Shown in pieces: positions 34,947 to 45,839 of a stretch of 64,000 nt of DNA. Positions within the stretch are counted from its first letter, which is position 1, and the number at the start of each line of letters is the position of its first letter. The notes below the pieces were generated by a model. That model made no database searches and was not told the DNA's origin. It worked only from the letters and a program-made list of their open reading frames with translations. The stretch covers positions 10,066,268-10,130,267 of the forward strand of contig CM060849.1 of assembly GCA_030737835.1 (NCBI GenBank), given 5' to 3'. Both the position numbers and the translations under genes were made by a program. The stretch comes from Acorus gramineus (taxonomy: Eukaryota > Streptophyta > Magnoliopsida > Acorales > Acoraceae).

Positions 34947-37900
34947 GGGAGAATTGTCCAAATACTCCTGGACCAAATCTCCCATTTTTTCCATGTCCCT
35001 TGACTTGGAGAAATTTTTTTTTTTTGCCCTGCTTTTGGTCCCCCTTTTTTAATACCCTGCTCTTTCTTAATACCAACAATACCCCCTTGTATAAGATAAA
35101 CAAAAAATGGCTTTTCCTTTCTTTTTCTTCTTCTTCTCCAAACCATCATTTTTTCTTCTTCTTCTCCAAACGATTTCTTCTTCTTCTTCCACAAACGAGC
35201 GCATCCCAGTCCGTAGTGATGGCGGTGATGGAGGCAACATAAAAAAGAAGAAGAGCTGAAGAGGTGATGCCGAAAAGAAGAGAAATCGCCACATCCCTTT
35301 TTTCTCTTCCTCTTCCCCAAATCAACCGAAAAGAAGACCCAAGGCCTCACATCCCTTTTTTTTTCTCTTCTTCTTCCCCAAAACCAACCGAACTAAAGAC
35401 CCAATTAACCAGCCAAATCAGCCAAAAAGAAGCTACAATTCGTCACCGACACCGAGATCATTCACATGGTTGTCGTTTACCACGCCACTTGTCATCCGCT
35501 ATTCACATTCCCGCTCACCAATCCTCTGTCCACCTTATCTCTCTTCACACCATCGCCGATCTACCCAGACAGCTCATTTCATCTTTTCGTGCAATTTATC
35601 AACCGCCCTCGCCAATCTACCCAGACAGGAATTATAACATCAAGTTACAGAAACTGTCAATTAAGTTACAAAAATTGTACATATTAGTTACATAAATATA
35701 TGTTCAAGTTACATTAAATACCATAAATATATGTCCAAGTTACAGCAATTGAGGCAGATATGACTGAATTGACACAAAAATGGTTAAACATGCATTCCAA
35801 ATTTACAGAACTATGATTGAATTACATAACTACTTTATGTAGCACATGTGGTTTACCTCATCTACATAAGATATATGCAAATCACATTAGTACAAAAAAA
35901 TAATGTCCAATAAAAAATGAATTACACAAACAACCAGTCAAAAAACTTAGCAAGTCACAAAATATAAACTATCCATTACAGAATATAAGCTATTCTTCAC
36001 AGAAAATAAACATTTCATTTACAAGGTGAGACCATCTATGATAATTAGTTCATTTCTGTAAAGCAAACCAATGGGTATAAAAATCAAGGATTAGAAAAAT
36101 CAAGATAATATATATGGTGACATCTGTTATTGTGAAACCTCTCAGAATTGGAACTATCATTTACAGAAAGAAAACAAATGACCACAAAGAAACAGTCCAT
36201 TTCTGTGAAGTTTCACGGTTATTGTGATGAATGTAATATTAGCATGAAAACTATAACTTATATGTCAAAGCATTGTGTACTTCATGACATTATAAGAACC
36301 ACACATACCTGCTTTTTTGCTTGGACAGTCCATTTCAACTTTCACGTTCCAGTCTACAATATGAAGACGTTTGATGCTCTTGGAAAAGTACTTCTTGATC
36401 CATTTTATCCAATTAAATACATTTTTCTTGTAATGAACCAGGGATAATGAGTTGTAGGAGTGGAATGATTCGTCCATAAGGTCCAACACCAACAAGTGCA
36501 AATGATGATCATTATTGAGGACCATAAAATATATGTCCACCTCAGTAATAATATCATCCCTACACTCACTCATGTATTGGGACATCATAACCATTTGATT
36601 TGCCTCCGGAGCTTGCATAGAGAGGCTCTAAAATTTGAAGATCAAGCATACAGTCAATGATAAATATGCAAACTATGCATACAGAATTGAACAATTGTCA
36701 CACACAGTATTTATATTTATAAATATATGTATTGTATCTCTAACTGATGAATCTATATATGTAACTAATGAGAATATATCTGTAAATAAATGTATTGTTT
36801 ATGTAACTACATATATTTTTTCTGTATCTACATATTTTGTCTCTATAAGTACATATATTGTTTATATAACTATATATTGCTGCTGTAAGTAAATGTAATG
36901 ATTCTGTAAGTACATATATTGTTTCCATAAGACAAACATCTAATTGCACTAAAACAAATTATCAGTGCAAAATGATTCGCAAATAAGCAGGCCATGTGGA
37001 TTTCGGGGTTCTCATTGATCCTCGCCTCTAATAAATCGAAGAACGCATCGATGACATACCCCTCAGTCGTTCCCCCATTAAAAAAACATGTCGTGGATGT
37101 GAATCCTGATGACATCTAGCACACAATAAACAAAAGCACATATATATCATTGATGACATTATAAAATTTATATAAGTGAACAACTATAAATCTTAAACCA
37201 ATCACTTATATAAGTGAACAACTACAAAAAGTAAACTAAGGTGTATGAACACTAAACAAGAAAGTATGTTAGTTGCCCTCTTTCAAAAATTTTATAAATC
37301 ATTCTCAAATGACTTACACTCAAAACATGAATAATTACATAAACTTGTTAAACACAGAAAGGAAGATAAGAGTTATAGACACAGGAGGGAAAATATAGAG
37401 TGATCGACAAATTATTTAAAGATGGTTCAAGTGGTACTAAAAAATTATTTAAATAACCATATCCACCTCCTTTGTCTATATATACTGGAAATTAGTACAA
37501 AAAAATCTAATGATGTTCTTACACTGAGTGAATAACTATTTACAGATTTATAAAAAAACATTATAGAAATGGAATTACTACTAACAGAATAGTATAGACC
37601 GACCAATTACATAATACTATTATAAATGGACAGCTACAGAAAGGAAACTACACTAACACACAATTTATATTCACTTGAAAAGTTTGATAGTTGTCATCTC
37701 TTAAAGAATTTCTAAATTATACAATCAAAATAAGAGTATTTACACTGAATAGGAAAGTAAGGAGTGATTGACAAATTATTTATACTGAAAAATTATTTAA
37801 ATAATCATATTCAAAGATAAATCAATGACATTAGTACACAGAAATCTAATCATCATATACAATGAATAATCAGCTACAAATTTATAATAACACATTACAG

Positions 37901-38472
37901 AAATTGAAAAGACACTTACAGAATATGACAAATCACTTACATAATAATACAATAAATGAACAACTACAGAAAGAAAACGCAACGGAGAAGGTGGCCGGAG
38001 AGGTGCAACAAAGAAGGTGTCCAGAGAGGTGCAACGAAGTGATGCAGTGGCCAGAGAGGGAAAGATGGAGGTCACTGATTGTGGGTATTGGGTTTCGATG
38101 AAAGGTGATGAGAGGGTTTTATAGTATGAGAGAGTTTGTGGAATGAGAGGGTGAGACGCCTCCGCTTATGAAGGAGCTATTTCGTAACCGCAATGGCCAC
38201 CAGAAAACAAGGGGACGTCAAAGGGGGGGTTGCCAAATCGATTCGGTGCTTTGAGGGGAAGATGAGAGGTTTTGGGAGGAGTTTGGTTGATTTGGGGGAG
38301 AAATGGGAGAGAATGGTAGAAGTGAAAGAAAAATATGAGTTGGCTGTGAGGTGGCAACTGCAAGGGTACAGAAAAAAGGAGATAAAAAAGCAGGGGTAAA
38401 AAAAAAATTCTGCCAAGTCAAGGGAGATGAAAAAAAATAAAGGGTTTGAACCAGGGCATTTGAACAATTTTC
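34947..38472. mobile_element. Mutator-like element carrying a Ulp1-like gene (3.5 kb)
   Basis: About 110 bp at the left end (GGGAGAATTGTCCAAATAC, CCCTTGACTTGG, CCCTGCTTTT) reappear inverted at the right end (GAAAATTGTTCAAATGCCC, same CCCTTGACTTGG). A 9-base A run precedes the left end and an A run follows the right end, compatible with a 9-bp duplication though poly-A makes it ambiguous. Inside are TTC repeats, degenerate tandem motifs such as GTAAGTACATATATTG (36700-36930), diverged direct repeats (about 37520-37650 against 37855-37980) and a broken minus-strand Ulp1-like gene. No transposase was seen, so it is probably non-autonomous. Confidence 0.75.
36265..37115 (-). pseudogene. Ulp1/C48-like cysteine protease remnant in MULE
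   Basis: Minus-strand frame 37115-36870 reads TEGYVIDAFFDLLEARINEN, matching the start of the Ulp1 peptidase domain (VIDAY..LL.ER). Frame 36618-36265 holds DHHLHLLVLDL, FHSYNSL and DCPSKKAGMCGSYNVMKY, which I align with the catalytic His block, the Asp position and the Cys block. The Cys is kept, HW has become HL, and the Asp position reads Asn. The two parts could be exons, but 36619-36869 between them is degenerate AT repeat. Ulp1-like genes captured by plant MULEs are known. Probably not functional. Confidence 0.6.
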
Positions 38473-38826
38473 AAAAAAAAAAAAAAAAGTTTAGAAATAT
38501 TAGTGGTGCAGATGAATGGATGCTTGAGTGGTGGTGGAGATAGACAGATTGATAATATAGATGGAGAGAGAGGAAGATGCATTGAAGATCCCCAGAAACA
38601 GTGATATTTGAAAAGGTGGTTAAAATACATGGTTTGGTTTGGTTGGTTGGACCACTAATGTATTGTACATACAGTTCACGTGGAGATGGGGGACACGTTG
38701 TACTATTCTGTGTGGTGGGACCTCCTTCGAATGGAACTGTTTTTATCTTCCCTGTCAAATTTGGTTGTTATGTATTCTTTGAATAGTCGTAAACCACGTT
38801 ACAAACTTATTTCACTTATATACCTA

Positions 38827-39127
38827 GTTTTAAAGGTTTTTTTATTTTTTATTTTTGATTCCTGTAAATTATATGATTTAGTGATCGATCATTCACTTTT
38901 TCATATTTTAGTTTAAGTTCTTAGATTTAAAGGACATATTTCTTATTAGTCCGTCGGAGGGACTTATCCCTAAATTATTTGATTTTTTTTTTAGACCCTG
39001 GTAGAGACTAAAAGGAACATATCCTTTAAATCTGAGGACTTAAATCAAAATATGAAAAAATGAGGGATCGATCACTAAATCATATAGTTTATAGAGACTT
39101 AAAATAAAATAAAAAACCATTTTTAAA
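38827..39127. mobile_element. Foldback MITE with about 115-bp arms
   Basis: The left arm (TGATTTAGTGATCGATC, TTTTTCATATTTT, AGATTTAAAGGA) is repeated inverted in the right arm around a loop of roughly 45 bp. TAG flanks both sides (38824-38826 and 39128-39130), a possible short target duplication. No coding potential. Confidence 0.65.
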
Positions 39128-39169
39128 ATAGGCATGTATCTCATAATAGTTTATTTTTTTATCCAAACG

Positions 39170-39545
39170 ATACATGACCCATGTTTGATTCAAGAATAGG
39201 CCTAGAATAAGCTAGAATTAGTCGGAATTGTCTCATTATGGATGTTTGGATTGCTTGAATAATAAGAATCTATATGTCGGAATTAACTGGTATAAAATGA
39301 TATATGAATTCCAGCCAACCATTTATTTCTATTAAATCAACTATCATCACCCCTTATAAATCAACTGTCATTATTTTTTCATCTTATATAAATCTTTATC
39401 CATATTTTATTCACAGTTTATCCAAAACAATAAAAACTTTATTATTACATTTTCCAACTAGAATAATTCAAAACGCAATCAAACAAAAAATCGTTTTATT
39501 CTTATTTATACCAGAATAGTTATAAATCTCATAATAACTTAATTC
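39170..39545 (+). mobile_element. MITE family 1, copy B
   Basis: Begins with CCCATGTTTGATTCAAGAAT, matching the family inverted repeat seen complete at 55681-56101, and shares ATCCATATTTTATTCAC and AACTGGTATAAA with copy A. The right end is degraded. Confidence 0.65.
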
Positions 39546-39546
39546 T

Positions 39547-39720
39547 TTGAGTGGTGATACACTCAGCCTGTTTTGTAACCCCATATATACTACGCTATTA
39601 TAGTTTATATAAGATTCTATTTTATCTTTTTTCTATGAAAAAAAAAAAAAACACTAATATATTTCAACATATATTTAATTTCATGTAACATTAGCTTTAA
39701 TAGGAGAGTGTGTGATTTAA
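39547..39720 (-). repeat. AT-rich MITE-like repeat, family 2 second copy
   Basis: The reverse complement resembles 31265-31500 (CTATTAAA near one end, GGGGTTA and GAGTGTATCA near the other). It lies directly beside MITE family 1 copy B. Confidence 0.4.
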
Positions 39721-41479
39721 AAAAAAATTAATATAGATTTAAAACTGCTTAAGATGCTGGACATATCATTTTCTTAATTCTTTATCCAAACGGGGGCCAA
39801 GAATTTGGAAAAAAAAAAAAAGTGTGAAAGAGATGGGGGCGGGTAGTATTATTTTATAATTAATTTAAGGATGAAGTTGTTTGATGTTTTGACCCATTTG
39901 GATTCCCTAGTGGAATCATTCTCCATTGCCTTGTGATTGCACCCAACAATTTCCAACTATCCAACAAAATATAAAATTGAAAATGAAAATCAAAGCAAAC
40001 CAAAAAATATCACTGTGTTTTACGATCTCATTTATAATCCCGTATATTGTATACTGCACTATGCTTACAACAGTGTATGAGATTTTTTGTAATGTATGAG
40101 ACTATAGGTTTTTTTTTAAATAACTAGTATATTATAATGTATATTTCAATTCGTATAATAATATATACCTCAATAAGCAAGTGTACATCTAAAAAACCTG
40201 ATGTAGATTGTGAATGACATTGTACACATGATTAAACATATCATTTTTTTAATCAAGAAACTACGAATATATCCATTTGTATATTCGATTAAATTGTTGT
40301 AATTATATAGTTTATAAAGCATATATGATGTAAATTTGTGTGGGTTGTACATCTATCATTTTTTTCTGGAAGAAAGCTAAGGGGCGAGGGGGCATTGAAC
40401 TTTTTGTTTTTCATTTTTTGAAATACCATTTTATCTAAATTGTGATTTTAATATTTTGTTCTTAAAATAATTGGTCATAATTTCTATCTCTCTTGATAAA
40501 AACTGAATAGTTCATGGAGCAGAGAGTCATGTCTCACAAGTAGATCCTATCGATTGCATTTTATAAGGTCCACAGTCCATCAAAGGTGGCAATCAATCCC
40601 ATTAATGATTGATTACATGATAGGTACTCTTATAATTAATTAGTATTACAGATGGTTTACTAGCATACTGGATAGTCCTCTATTTTGACTGTCCTCTACA
40701 TTATAATATATATATATATATATATAAATAAATTTACCTGACATTATAATATATATAAGTGTGTATTTTGACTGTTCTTGTCTTTATACCACCAACTAGT
40801 TACAGTTTGTGAAAAAGATTCCAGCAATCACAAAAGGGTGTTTAAAAATTTGAATGATTGTGGGGGGCTTTAATGGTTGTTAGGGTCAATTGCCAAAGAA
40901 ATGATATATTAGGAAGAATTATTATACAAGTATGCATCATTTAACATTATTTAGTTGGAAAAGCAGAAAAGGGGGGGAGAACCCAACAAAAGAGTTAATT
41001 TATACAAACATTTCACTAATATAAAAATCCACCTTTCCGTACACTTATATCACATGATGAATTTGAATTGGGATTACTACTAATTAATTACGTATTAGAG
41101 CATATTTTGCTGATATCATCTGATCGTCATGTTAGAAAAAACACTGTGGATCTTTACAATAATTAAGGTCAGTTTTGACATTTATTATCAGTCTTTTTGC
41201 GCTGGAATACCTAGAAAAATTCTGTTGAAAATCTTTCATTCTTGTCTTTATTTTGTGGATATCTTAGATAAAATTTCTCTTTTCATAGAATCTATTAAAA
41301 TTGAATTAATTCAAATGAAAAATTCTCTTTCTGGACCAGAATCACTAAACTACCATTTAGTGTTGGAATTGCAAAAAAATAAAATAAATCTCTTTATAAT
41401 AATATAATTAGTAGGCAACATTATTACAAGAGATTACTGTGATTAGCTTTAATTAAATCTAAATATGTTAATAGTCTTA
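39721..41479. other. AT-rich spacer without a gene
   Basis: Contains a (TA)n run at about 40709-40726 and a probable third relative of the family 2 repeat at 40030-40210. Open frames are short and AT-driven. I see no gene or RNA gene. Confidence 0.5.
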
Positions 41480-42141
41480 GGGTTTGTTTGAATGGGTTTT
41501 CAAGTGAACCATATTGAATCTCCATAAAGAACCAAACTTTTGTGAGTAAAACCCAAATAAATGATCTCATCAAACTAAGTCATCAGCACCAAATCAAACA
41601 CCAAGCAAAGTTCATCCTCGCTCGCGACGCCAGAAACCCAACGAACAGGGCCGACTACACGATGAGGGCTGCAACACCCAGCAATCCACGGCGCTGCCGG
41701 CAATCAACCACCGTCAGACGACACCCAGAGAGGGGGATCTCAAGGTCTCAAGACTCCAGGTGACAAATAGTGGCGGAGGGTATCGGGTCGATGGTGGAGG
41801 AGACACGGATCTAGGGTTTCAAATGAGGGAAACCACAACAGAAAAAAAAAAGTAACTGCCAGAAAGAGAGAGAATATTGGGCAATGACTTTATAAAGGGG
41901 TGTAAATGCTTGGTTATGCGAGGGTTAAAACCATCATTTCTCTGACTGCCCATGGCTTTCCAAATATTTGATTCCCTGAAAGCATTCTTTTAATGCTTTG
42001 AAAAACATATATTTCAATGCACGAATTGACCCGAATCAACTCGTAGATTTCTAATTGAGCTAAGCCATTTGACAACCTTTTTTTTGTTTTTTGACCAACT
42101 AAAAAGCAAAATCAACCCAAAACGGGATACCAAACGGACCC
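41480..42141. mobile_element. Small TIR element with a GC-rich interior and TTA target duplication
   Basis: The ends GGGTTTGTTTGAATGGGTTT and (reverse complement) GGGTCCGTTTGGTATCCCGT form an imperfect inverted repeat, and TTA flanks both sides (41477-41479, 42142-42144), as for PIF/Harbinger-type elements. Unlike other local MITEs the interior (about 41615-41830) is GC-rich and holds CGGCGCTGCCGGC and, on the minus strand, AACCCTAGATCCGTG, like a gene leader. Possibly captured host sequence. Confidence 0.55.
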
Positions 42142-42691
42142 TTAGTAACTTAGTACACTGATAACTTTCACAAATAAATAAATAAATTAGTACACTGATA
42201 ATTATTTTGTGAATCATGTGACAATATACTAACTATTTCATACACAATTTCACTTGTAAAAATGCATATTTATCATTTGCCCCTCATTTTATTTATATTT
42301 ATTACATAATATTGTTTTAAATAAAATGGTACTAATTTCCATTATTTTAATGAAGATAAAATGAAAATAAGAAGATTGAAAGGAGATGTCGTCCTCTTCC
42401 ATCACATCCCAATCCTAATTTCCATAAATACTATATACTTATCAATTAGAATTGACCTTTGTATTTATGCAAGGTAGTATATAATTTGAGTACTCTATTA
42501 TATGCAGAATATTATACTAATTTAATCAGTGTCTTTCTTATGTTTTTATGGAGCCCATTATTTACTCAAAAACCTAAATGCAATTTGATCAGGGCTTATA
42601 ATATTTGTAAAAATATATAAAAGTGATTTTAGGGACAAACTCATGTTTTACATGCTTTTGATTTTATTTTTAAAGTGTATATTTTATATGA

Positions 42692-43233
42692 GGGAAAAAT
42701 CCATACAACCCCCTCTGTAAACTATTCGAAATCCAAATAACCCTTTAACTTTTTTTTTGAAGTCCATATAACCCTCTGAAAACATATATGTAAATCCAAT
42801 AGTCTTCGGAATTAAATTTTCGTTGATAAATTAGGATTATTCTGCGAATATTTTGTCTGGTTAGCCTTGGCTGAAAACATTATATATCAAAAAAATCTCT
42901 GCAATGTGTTAAAAATATAAAAAATCTTCTGTAAATGGTGATTTTATCCCTCCAAGTAGGGTTTTATACTCCATTAGGAGGGGTAAAATCATCATTTAAA
43001 GAGTTTTTTTCGCATTTTTAAGAAATTGTAGGGGTTTTATGGTGTACTGTGTTTTCAATCAAGGTTAATCAAACATAATATTTATAAAATATTACTCATT
43101 TATCAACAGAAGTTTAAACTCAGGGGGTTATTTGGATTTCCAAATGTATTTTCATGAGGGTTGAATGGGCTTTAGGAAAATTAGGGGGTTATGGCTTTCA
43201 GGCGGTTTACAGGGGGTTATTTGGATTTTTCCC
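42692..43233. mobile_element. MITE with GGGAAAAATCC ends and 9-bp target duplication
   Basis: The left end GGGAAAAATCCATACAACCC pairs with the right end (reverse complement) GGGAAAAATCCAAATAACCC. Flanks TTTATATGA (42683-42691) and TTTATATAA (43234-43242) match at 8 of 9, a Mutator-type sign. Related ends are seen at 44239, 45165 and 59838. Confidence 0.75.
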
Positions 43234-43616
43234 TTTATATAATCATGCATGTATCCTCATAAAATAAAATACGTATGTTAATGAATAATATATAATATTT
43301 GAAAAACAAAAAAGTTACACATTTATTAATAAAACATTTTAAATTGAATTGTATAAGGTTAGAAGTGCATATATCAAATTCAAATTTAAAAATATTGTTA
43401 GAAAAGGTGTCATTTTTGTAGTTGTAATATTTAGTGTAAAGTTTTTAAAAAAACAAAATTGTCTATTGCCTATCGGAGCACATACATTACAAAAGCAATA
43501 AAGTACACACAAATTGAACGGAATGCATTTTTTTTATATTTTTATAAAATACATTAATTCAATTCAATTAATTGAAGAGGGATGCTTGATTAAAATAGAA
43601 AGAATAACCGGTAAAA

Positions 43617-43990
43617 GCCATCGTTTGGATAGAAAATTAAGTTATTATGATGTTTATGACTATTTTAATATAAATAATGATAAAATGATTTTTTGTTTTA
43701 TTATATTTTGAAATATTCTCGTTGAAAAAAGTAATAATAAAATTTTTATTGTTTTGCATAAAAAGTGAATAAGGTATGAATAAAGATTTATAACAAGTAA
43801 AAAAGATAATGACGATTTGACGTTGATTTATTTGAGGTGGTGCAATCGATTTAACAATGGTCTCACATATTCTGTTGGATTGAATAACGTGGAATAATTT
43901 AATTTTACGAGTCGATTGAAATCTATATATCACTTTATATTAGTTAATTCTAACACATAATTTTTTATTTATTCCAGCTTTTGAAACACC
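43617..43990 (-). mobile_element. MITE family 1, copy C (inverted)
   Basis: Reads ATTAAGTTATTATGA, TTATGACTATT, GATAAAATGATTTTT and ATTCTCGTTG near its left end like copy D at 55681-56101, and the reverse complements of copies A and B. The right end merges with the 69-bp tandem repeats that follow. Confidence 0.65.
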
Positions 43991-44170
43991 CCACTTATTC
44001 CGAACATATCCTCCAACCAAACGAGAGTTAAGTGTTCCATTTGATACTATTTCGTCTACCCACTTATTCCGAACCTATCCTTCAACCAAATGAGAGTTAA
44101 GTGTTTCATTTGATATTATTTTGTCTACCCACTTATTCCAGACCTATCCTCCAACCAAACGAGAGTAAGT
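43989..44170 (+). repeat. Three 69-bp tandem repeats at a MITE end
   Basis: CACTTATTCC starts at 43992, 44061 and 44130, each followed by (G/A)(A/G)ACCTATCC.. or a close variant and CAACCAAA(C/T)GAGAGT. The core resembles the family 1 terminal repeat (CTATTCTTGAACCAAAC), so the MITE end itself appears amplified. Confidence 0.75.
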
Positions 44171-44238
44171 TGTTCTAATGAAAAAATAAAATAAAATTAC
44201 TTTTCCAACATCATTTACCATCTAAACATTTTTTTTAA

Positions 44239-45165
44239 GGGAAAAATCCATATAACCCCCTGTAATCTGGCCTAAATCCATATAACCCCCTGCAATCTTC
44301 ATAAATCCATATAACCTCATGTAATCACCCCTCTATATCCATAAAACCCCCTCCATCTACTTTCCGTCCATCTTTTTAACGGGGCAGGGGGTTATATGGA
44401 TTTATGGCAGATTACAGGGGGTTATATGGATTTTTCTCTTTTTTTTTTTAATTTTCTTTACATGTGGTTTAAAAATTAGGCTGTTTAACATTTAGTTTTG
44501 AATTTTTTTTCAAGATATCACGCACCTTTAATTTTAATAAAATAAAAAGGGTTATTTAGATTATAAACACATACAAGATCACCCACCAAAGAGATAGAAG
44601 TAAAAGAAAATAAATTTTGTAACAAAAAGTGTGTAACATCAACCAACAAATTTTTAAATAATGCGAATTATGTTTTTTATTAAATCTTGGGGCACCTCTT
44701 GTGTTGGTGTCATGAGTGAATTTTGTTAGGGATAAACTGTACGTGGAGGAATAGTTTTGGGTTCTTTTTTGAAATACCAAAAGAAAAAGTATATATCTCT
44801 TTTACTTCTATATCTTTGGTGGGTGATCTTGTATGTGTTTATGATCTGAATAACCCTTTTTATTTTATTAAAATTAAAGGTGCGTGGTATCTTGAAAAAA
44901 AATTCAAAACTAAATGTTAAACAGCCCAATTTTTAAACCACACGTAAAGAAAATTAAAAAAAAAAAGAGAAAAATCCATATAACCCCCTGTAATCTGCCA
45001 TAAATCCATATAACCCCCTGCCCTGTTAAAAAGATGGACGGAAAGTAGACAGAGGGGGTTTTATGGATATAGAGGGGTGATTACGGGGGGTTATATGGAT
45101 TTATGAAGATTACAGGGGGTTATATGAATTTAGGTCAGATTGCAAGAGGTTATATGAATTTTTTC
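44239..45165. mobile_element. Foldback element with about 370-bp near-identical inverted arms
   Basis: Arm 1 (44239-44608) and arm 2 (44797-45165) are inverted copies with few differences by eye, separated by about 190 bp. The outer part of each arm is a short MITE-like palindrome (ATCCATATAACCCCCTG and complement); the inner part is unique (GGTGGGTGATCTTGTATGTG in arm 2 and its complement in arm 1). T-rich flanks ending in TAA on both sides suggest one insertion event. A transcript would form a long hairpin. It lies about 180 bp upstream of the GGP TATA box. Confidence 0.8.
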
Positions 45166-45343
45166 TTTTTTCTAAATATATATAAATCAACTAGTAAAAT
45201 ACATTGCAACTTCCTAATTATTATTATTATTATTATTATTTAAGAAAGAGAAAAAAAGTTGGGTCACCCACCAAATTGGGCTAACATTAGACATGAGTGG
45301 TTATCCATTGGCCTTGGTGGGCCCACTTTTGATCTTCCCCTCC

Positions 45344-45352
45344 TATAAATAG
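45344..45352 (+). promoter_or_regulatory. TATA box of GGP
   Basis: TATAAATAG sits in C-rich DNA (TCCTATAAATAGACCCCCTC) about 140 bp before the ACG uORF and 490 bp before the main start, a normal place for a transcript with a long leader. Confidence 0.75.
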
Positions 45353-45483
45353 ACCCCCTCCTCTCCTTCTCTCATCTTCACCCTTGAAAAAAAAAAAACA
45401 GAGCAGAAGAAAATCATATATAGATCGAGAGGAAGAAAGATTAGGGTTTTCTCGGATTCAAGATTCAGGCGAGTTGGGTAATC

Positions 45484-45705
45484 ACGGCTGTTCTTGGAGA
45501 GGTCGGGTGGGGTTACCCTCACCAACCACAAGTGGAGAAGCTTAAGAACTCCGTCTCCTCCATCACTCCTTCCCTCTTCGACCAGAAGAGGAGCCCCTCC
45601 ACACACGGCGGCAGGGGCGCTCTCCCCTCCGAAGGCGGCAGCCCCTCCGACCTCCTCTTCCTCGCCGGCGGCGGTCCTTACCTCCTCTTCCCCTCCCCCC
45701 TCTAG
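45484..45705 (+). CDS. Non-ATG (ACG) conserved uORF of GGP, 73 codons
   Basis: Reading from ACG at 45484 gives an uninterrupted frame of 73 codons to TAG at 45703-45705. It includes GWGYPHQPQVEKLKNSVSSI and, at the end, PSDLLFLAGGGPYLLFPSPL. Plant GGP/VTC2 genes are known to have an ACG-started uORF whose peptide lowers translation of the main ORF when ascorbate is high; the LKNSV.SITPS and DLLFLAGGGP stretches match what I remember of it. The start context is strong (A at -3, G at +4). I found no ATG between the TATA box and the main start at 45840, so scanning ribosomes meet this ACG first. Confidence 0.88.
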   Translation, partial: TAVLGEVGWGYPHQPQVEKLKNSVSSITPSLFDQKRSPSTHGGRGALPSEGGSPSDLLFLAGGGPYLLFPSPL

Positions 45706-45839
45706 ATTAGCTTTAGTTTGATTTTCTTTGGTTGTTTTTCTTTCCTTCTCTTTTAAAGACTCCTCCTTTGGCTTTTCCCTTGTGTTGGGTGTTTTGCGTT
45801 CTTGATCTTCTTGGGTGATTTGTATACATATTTGTTAAG

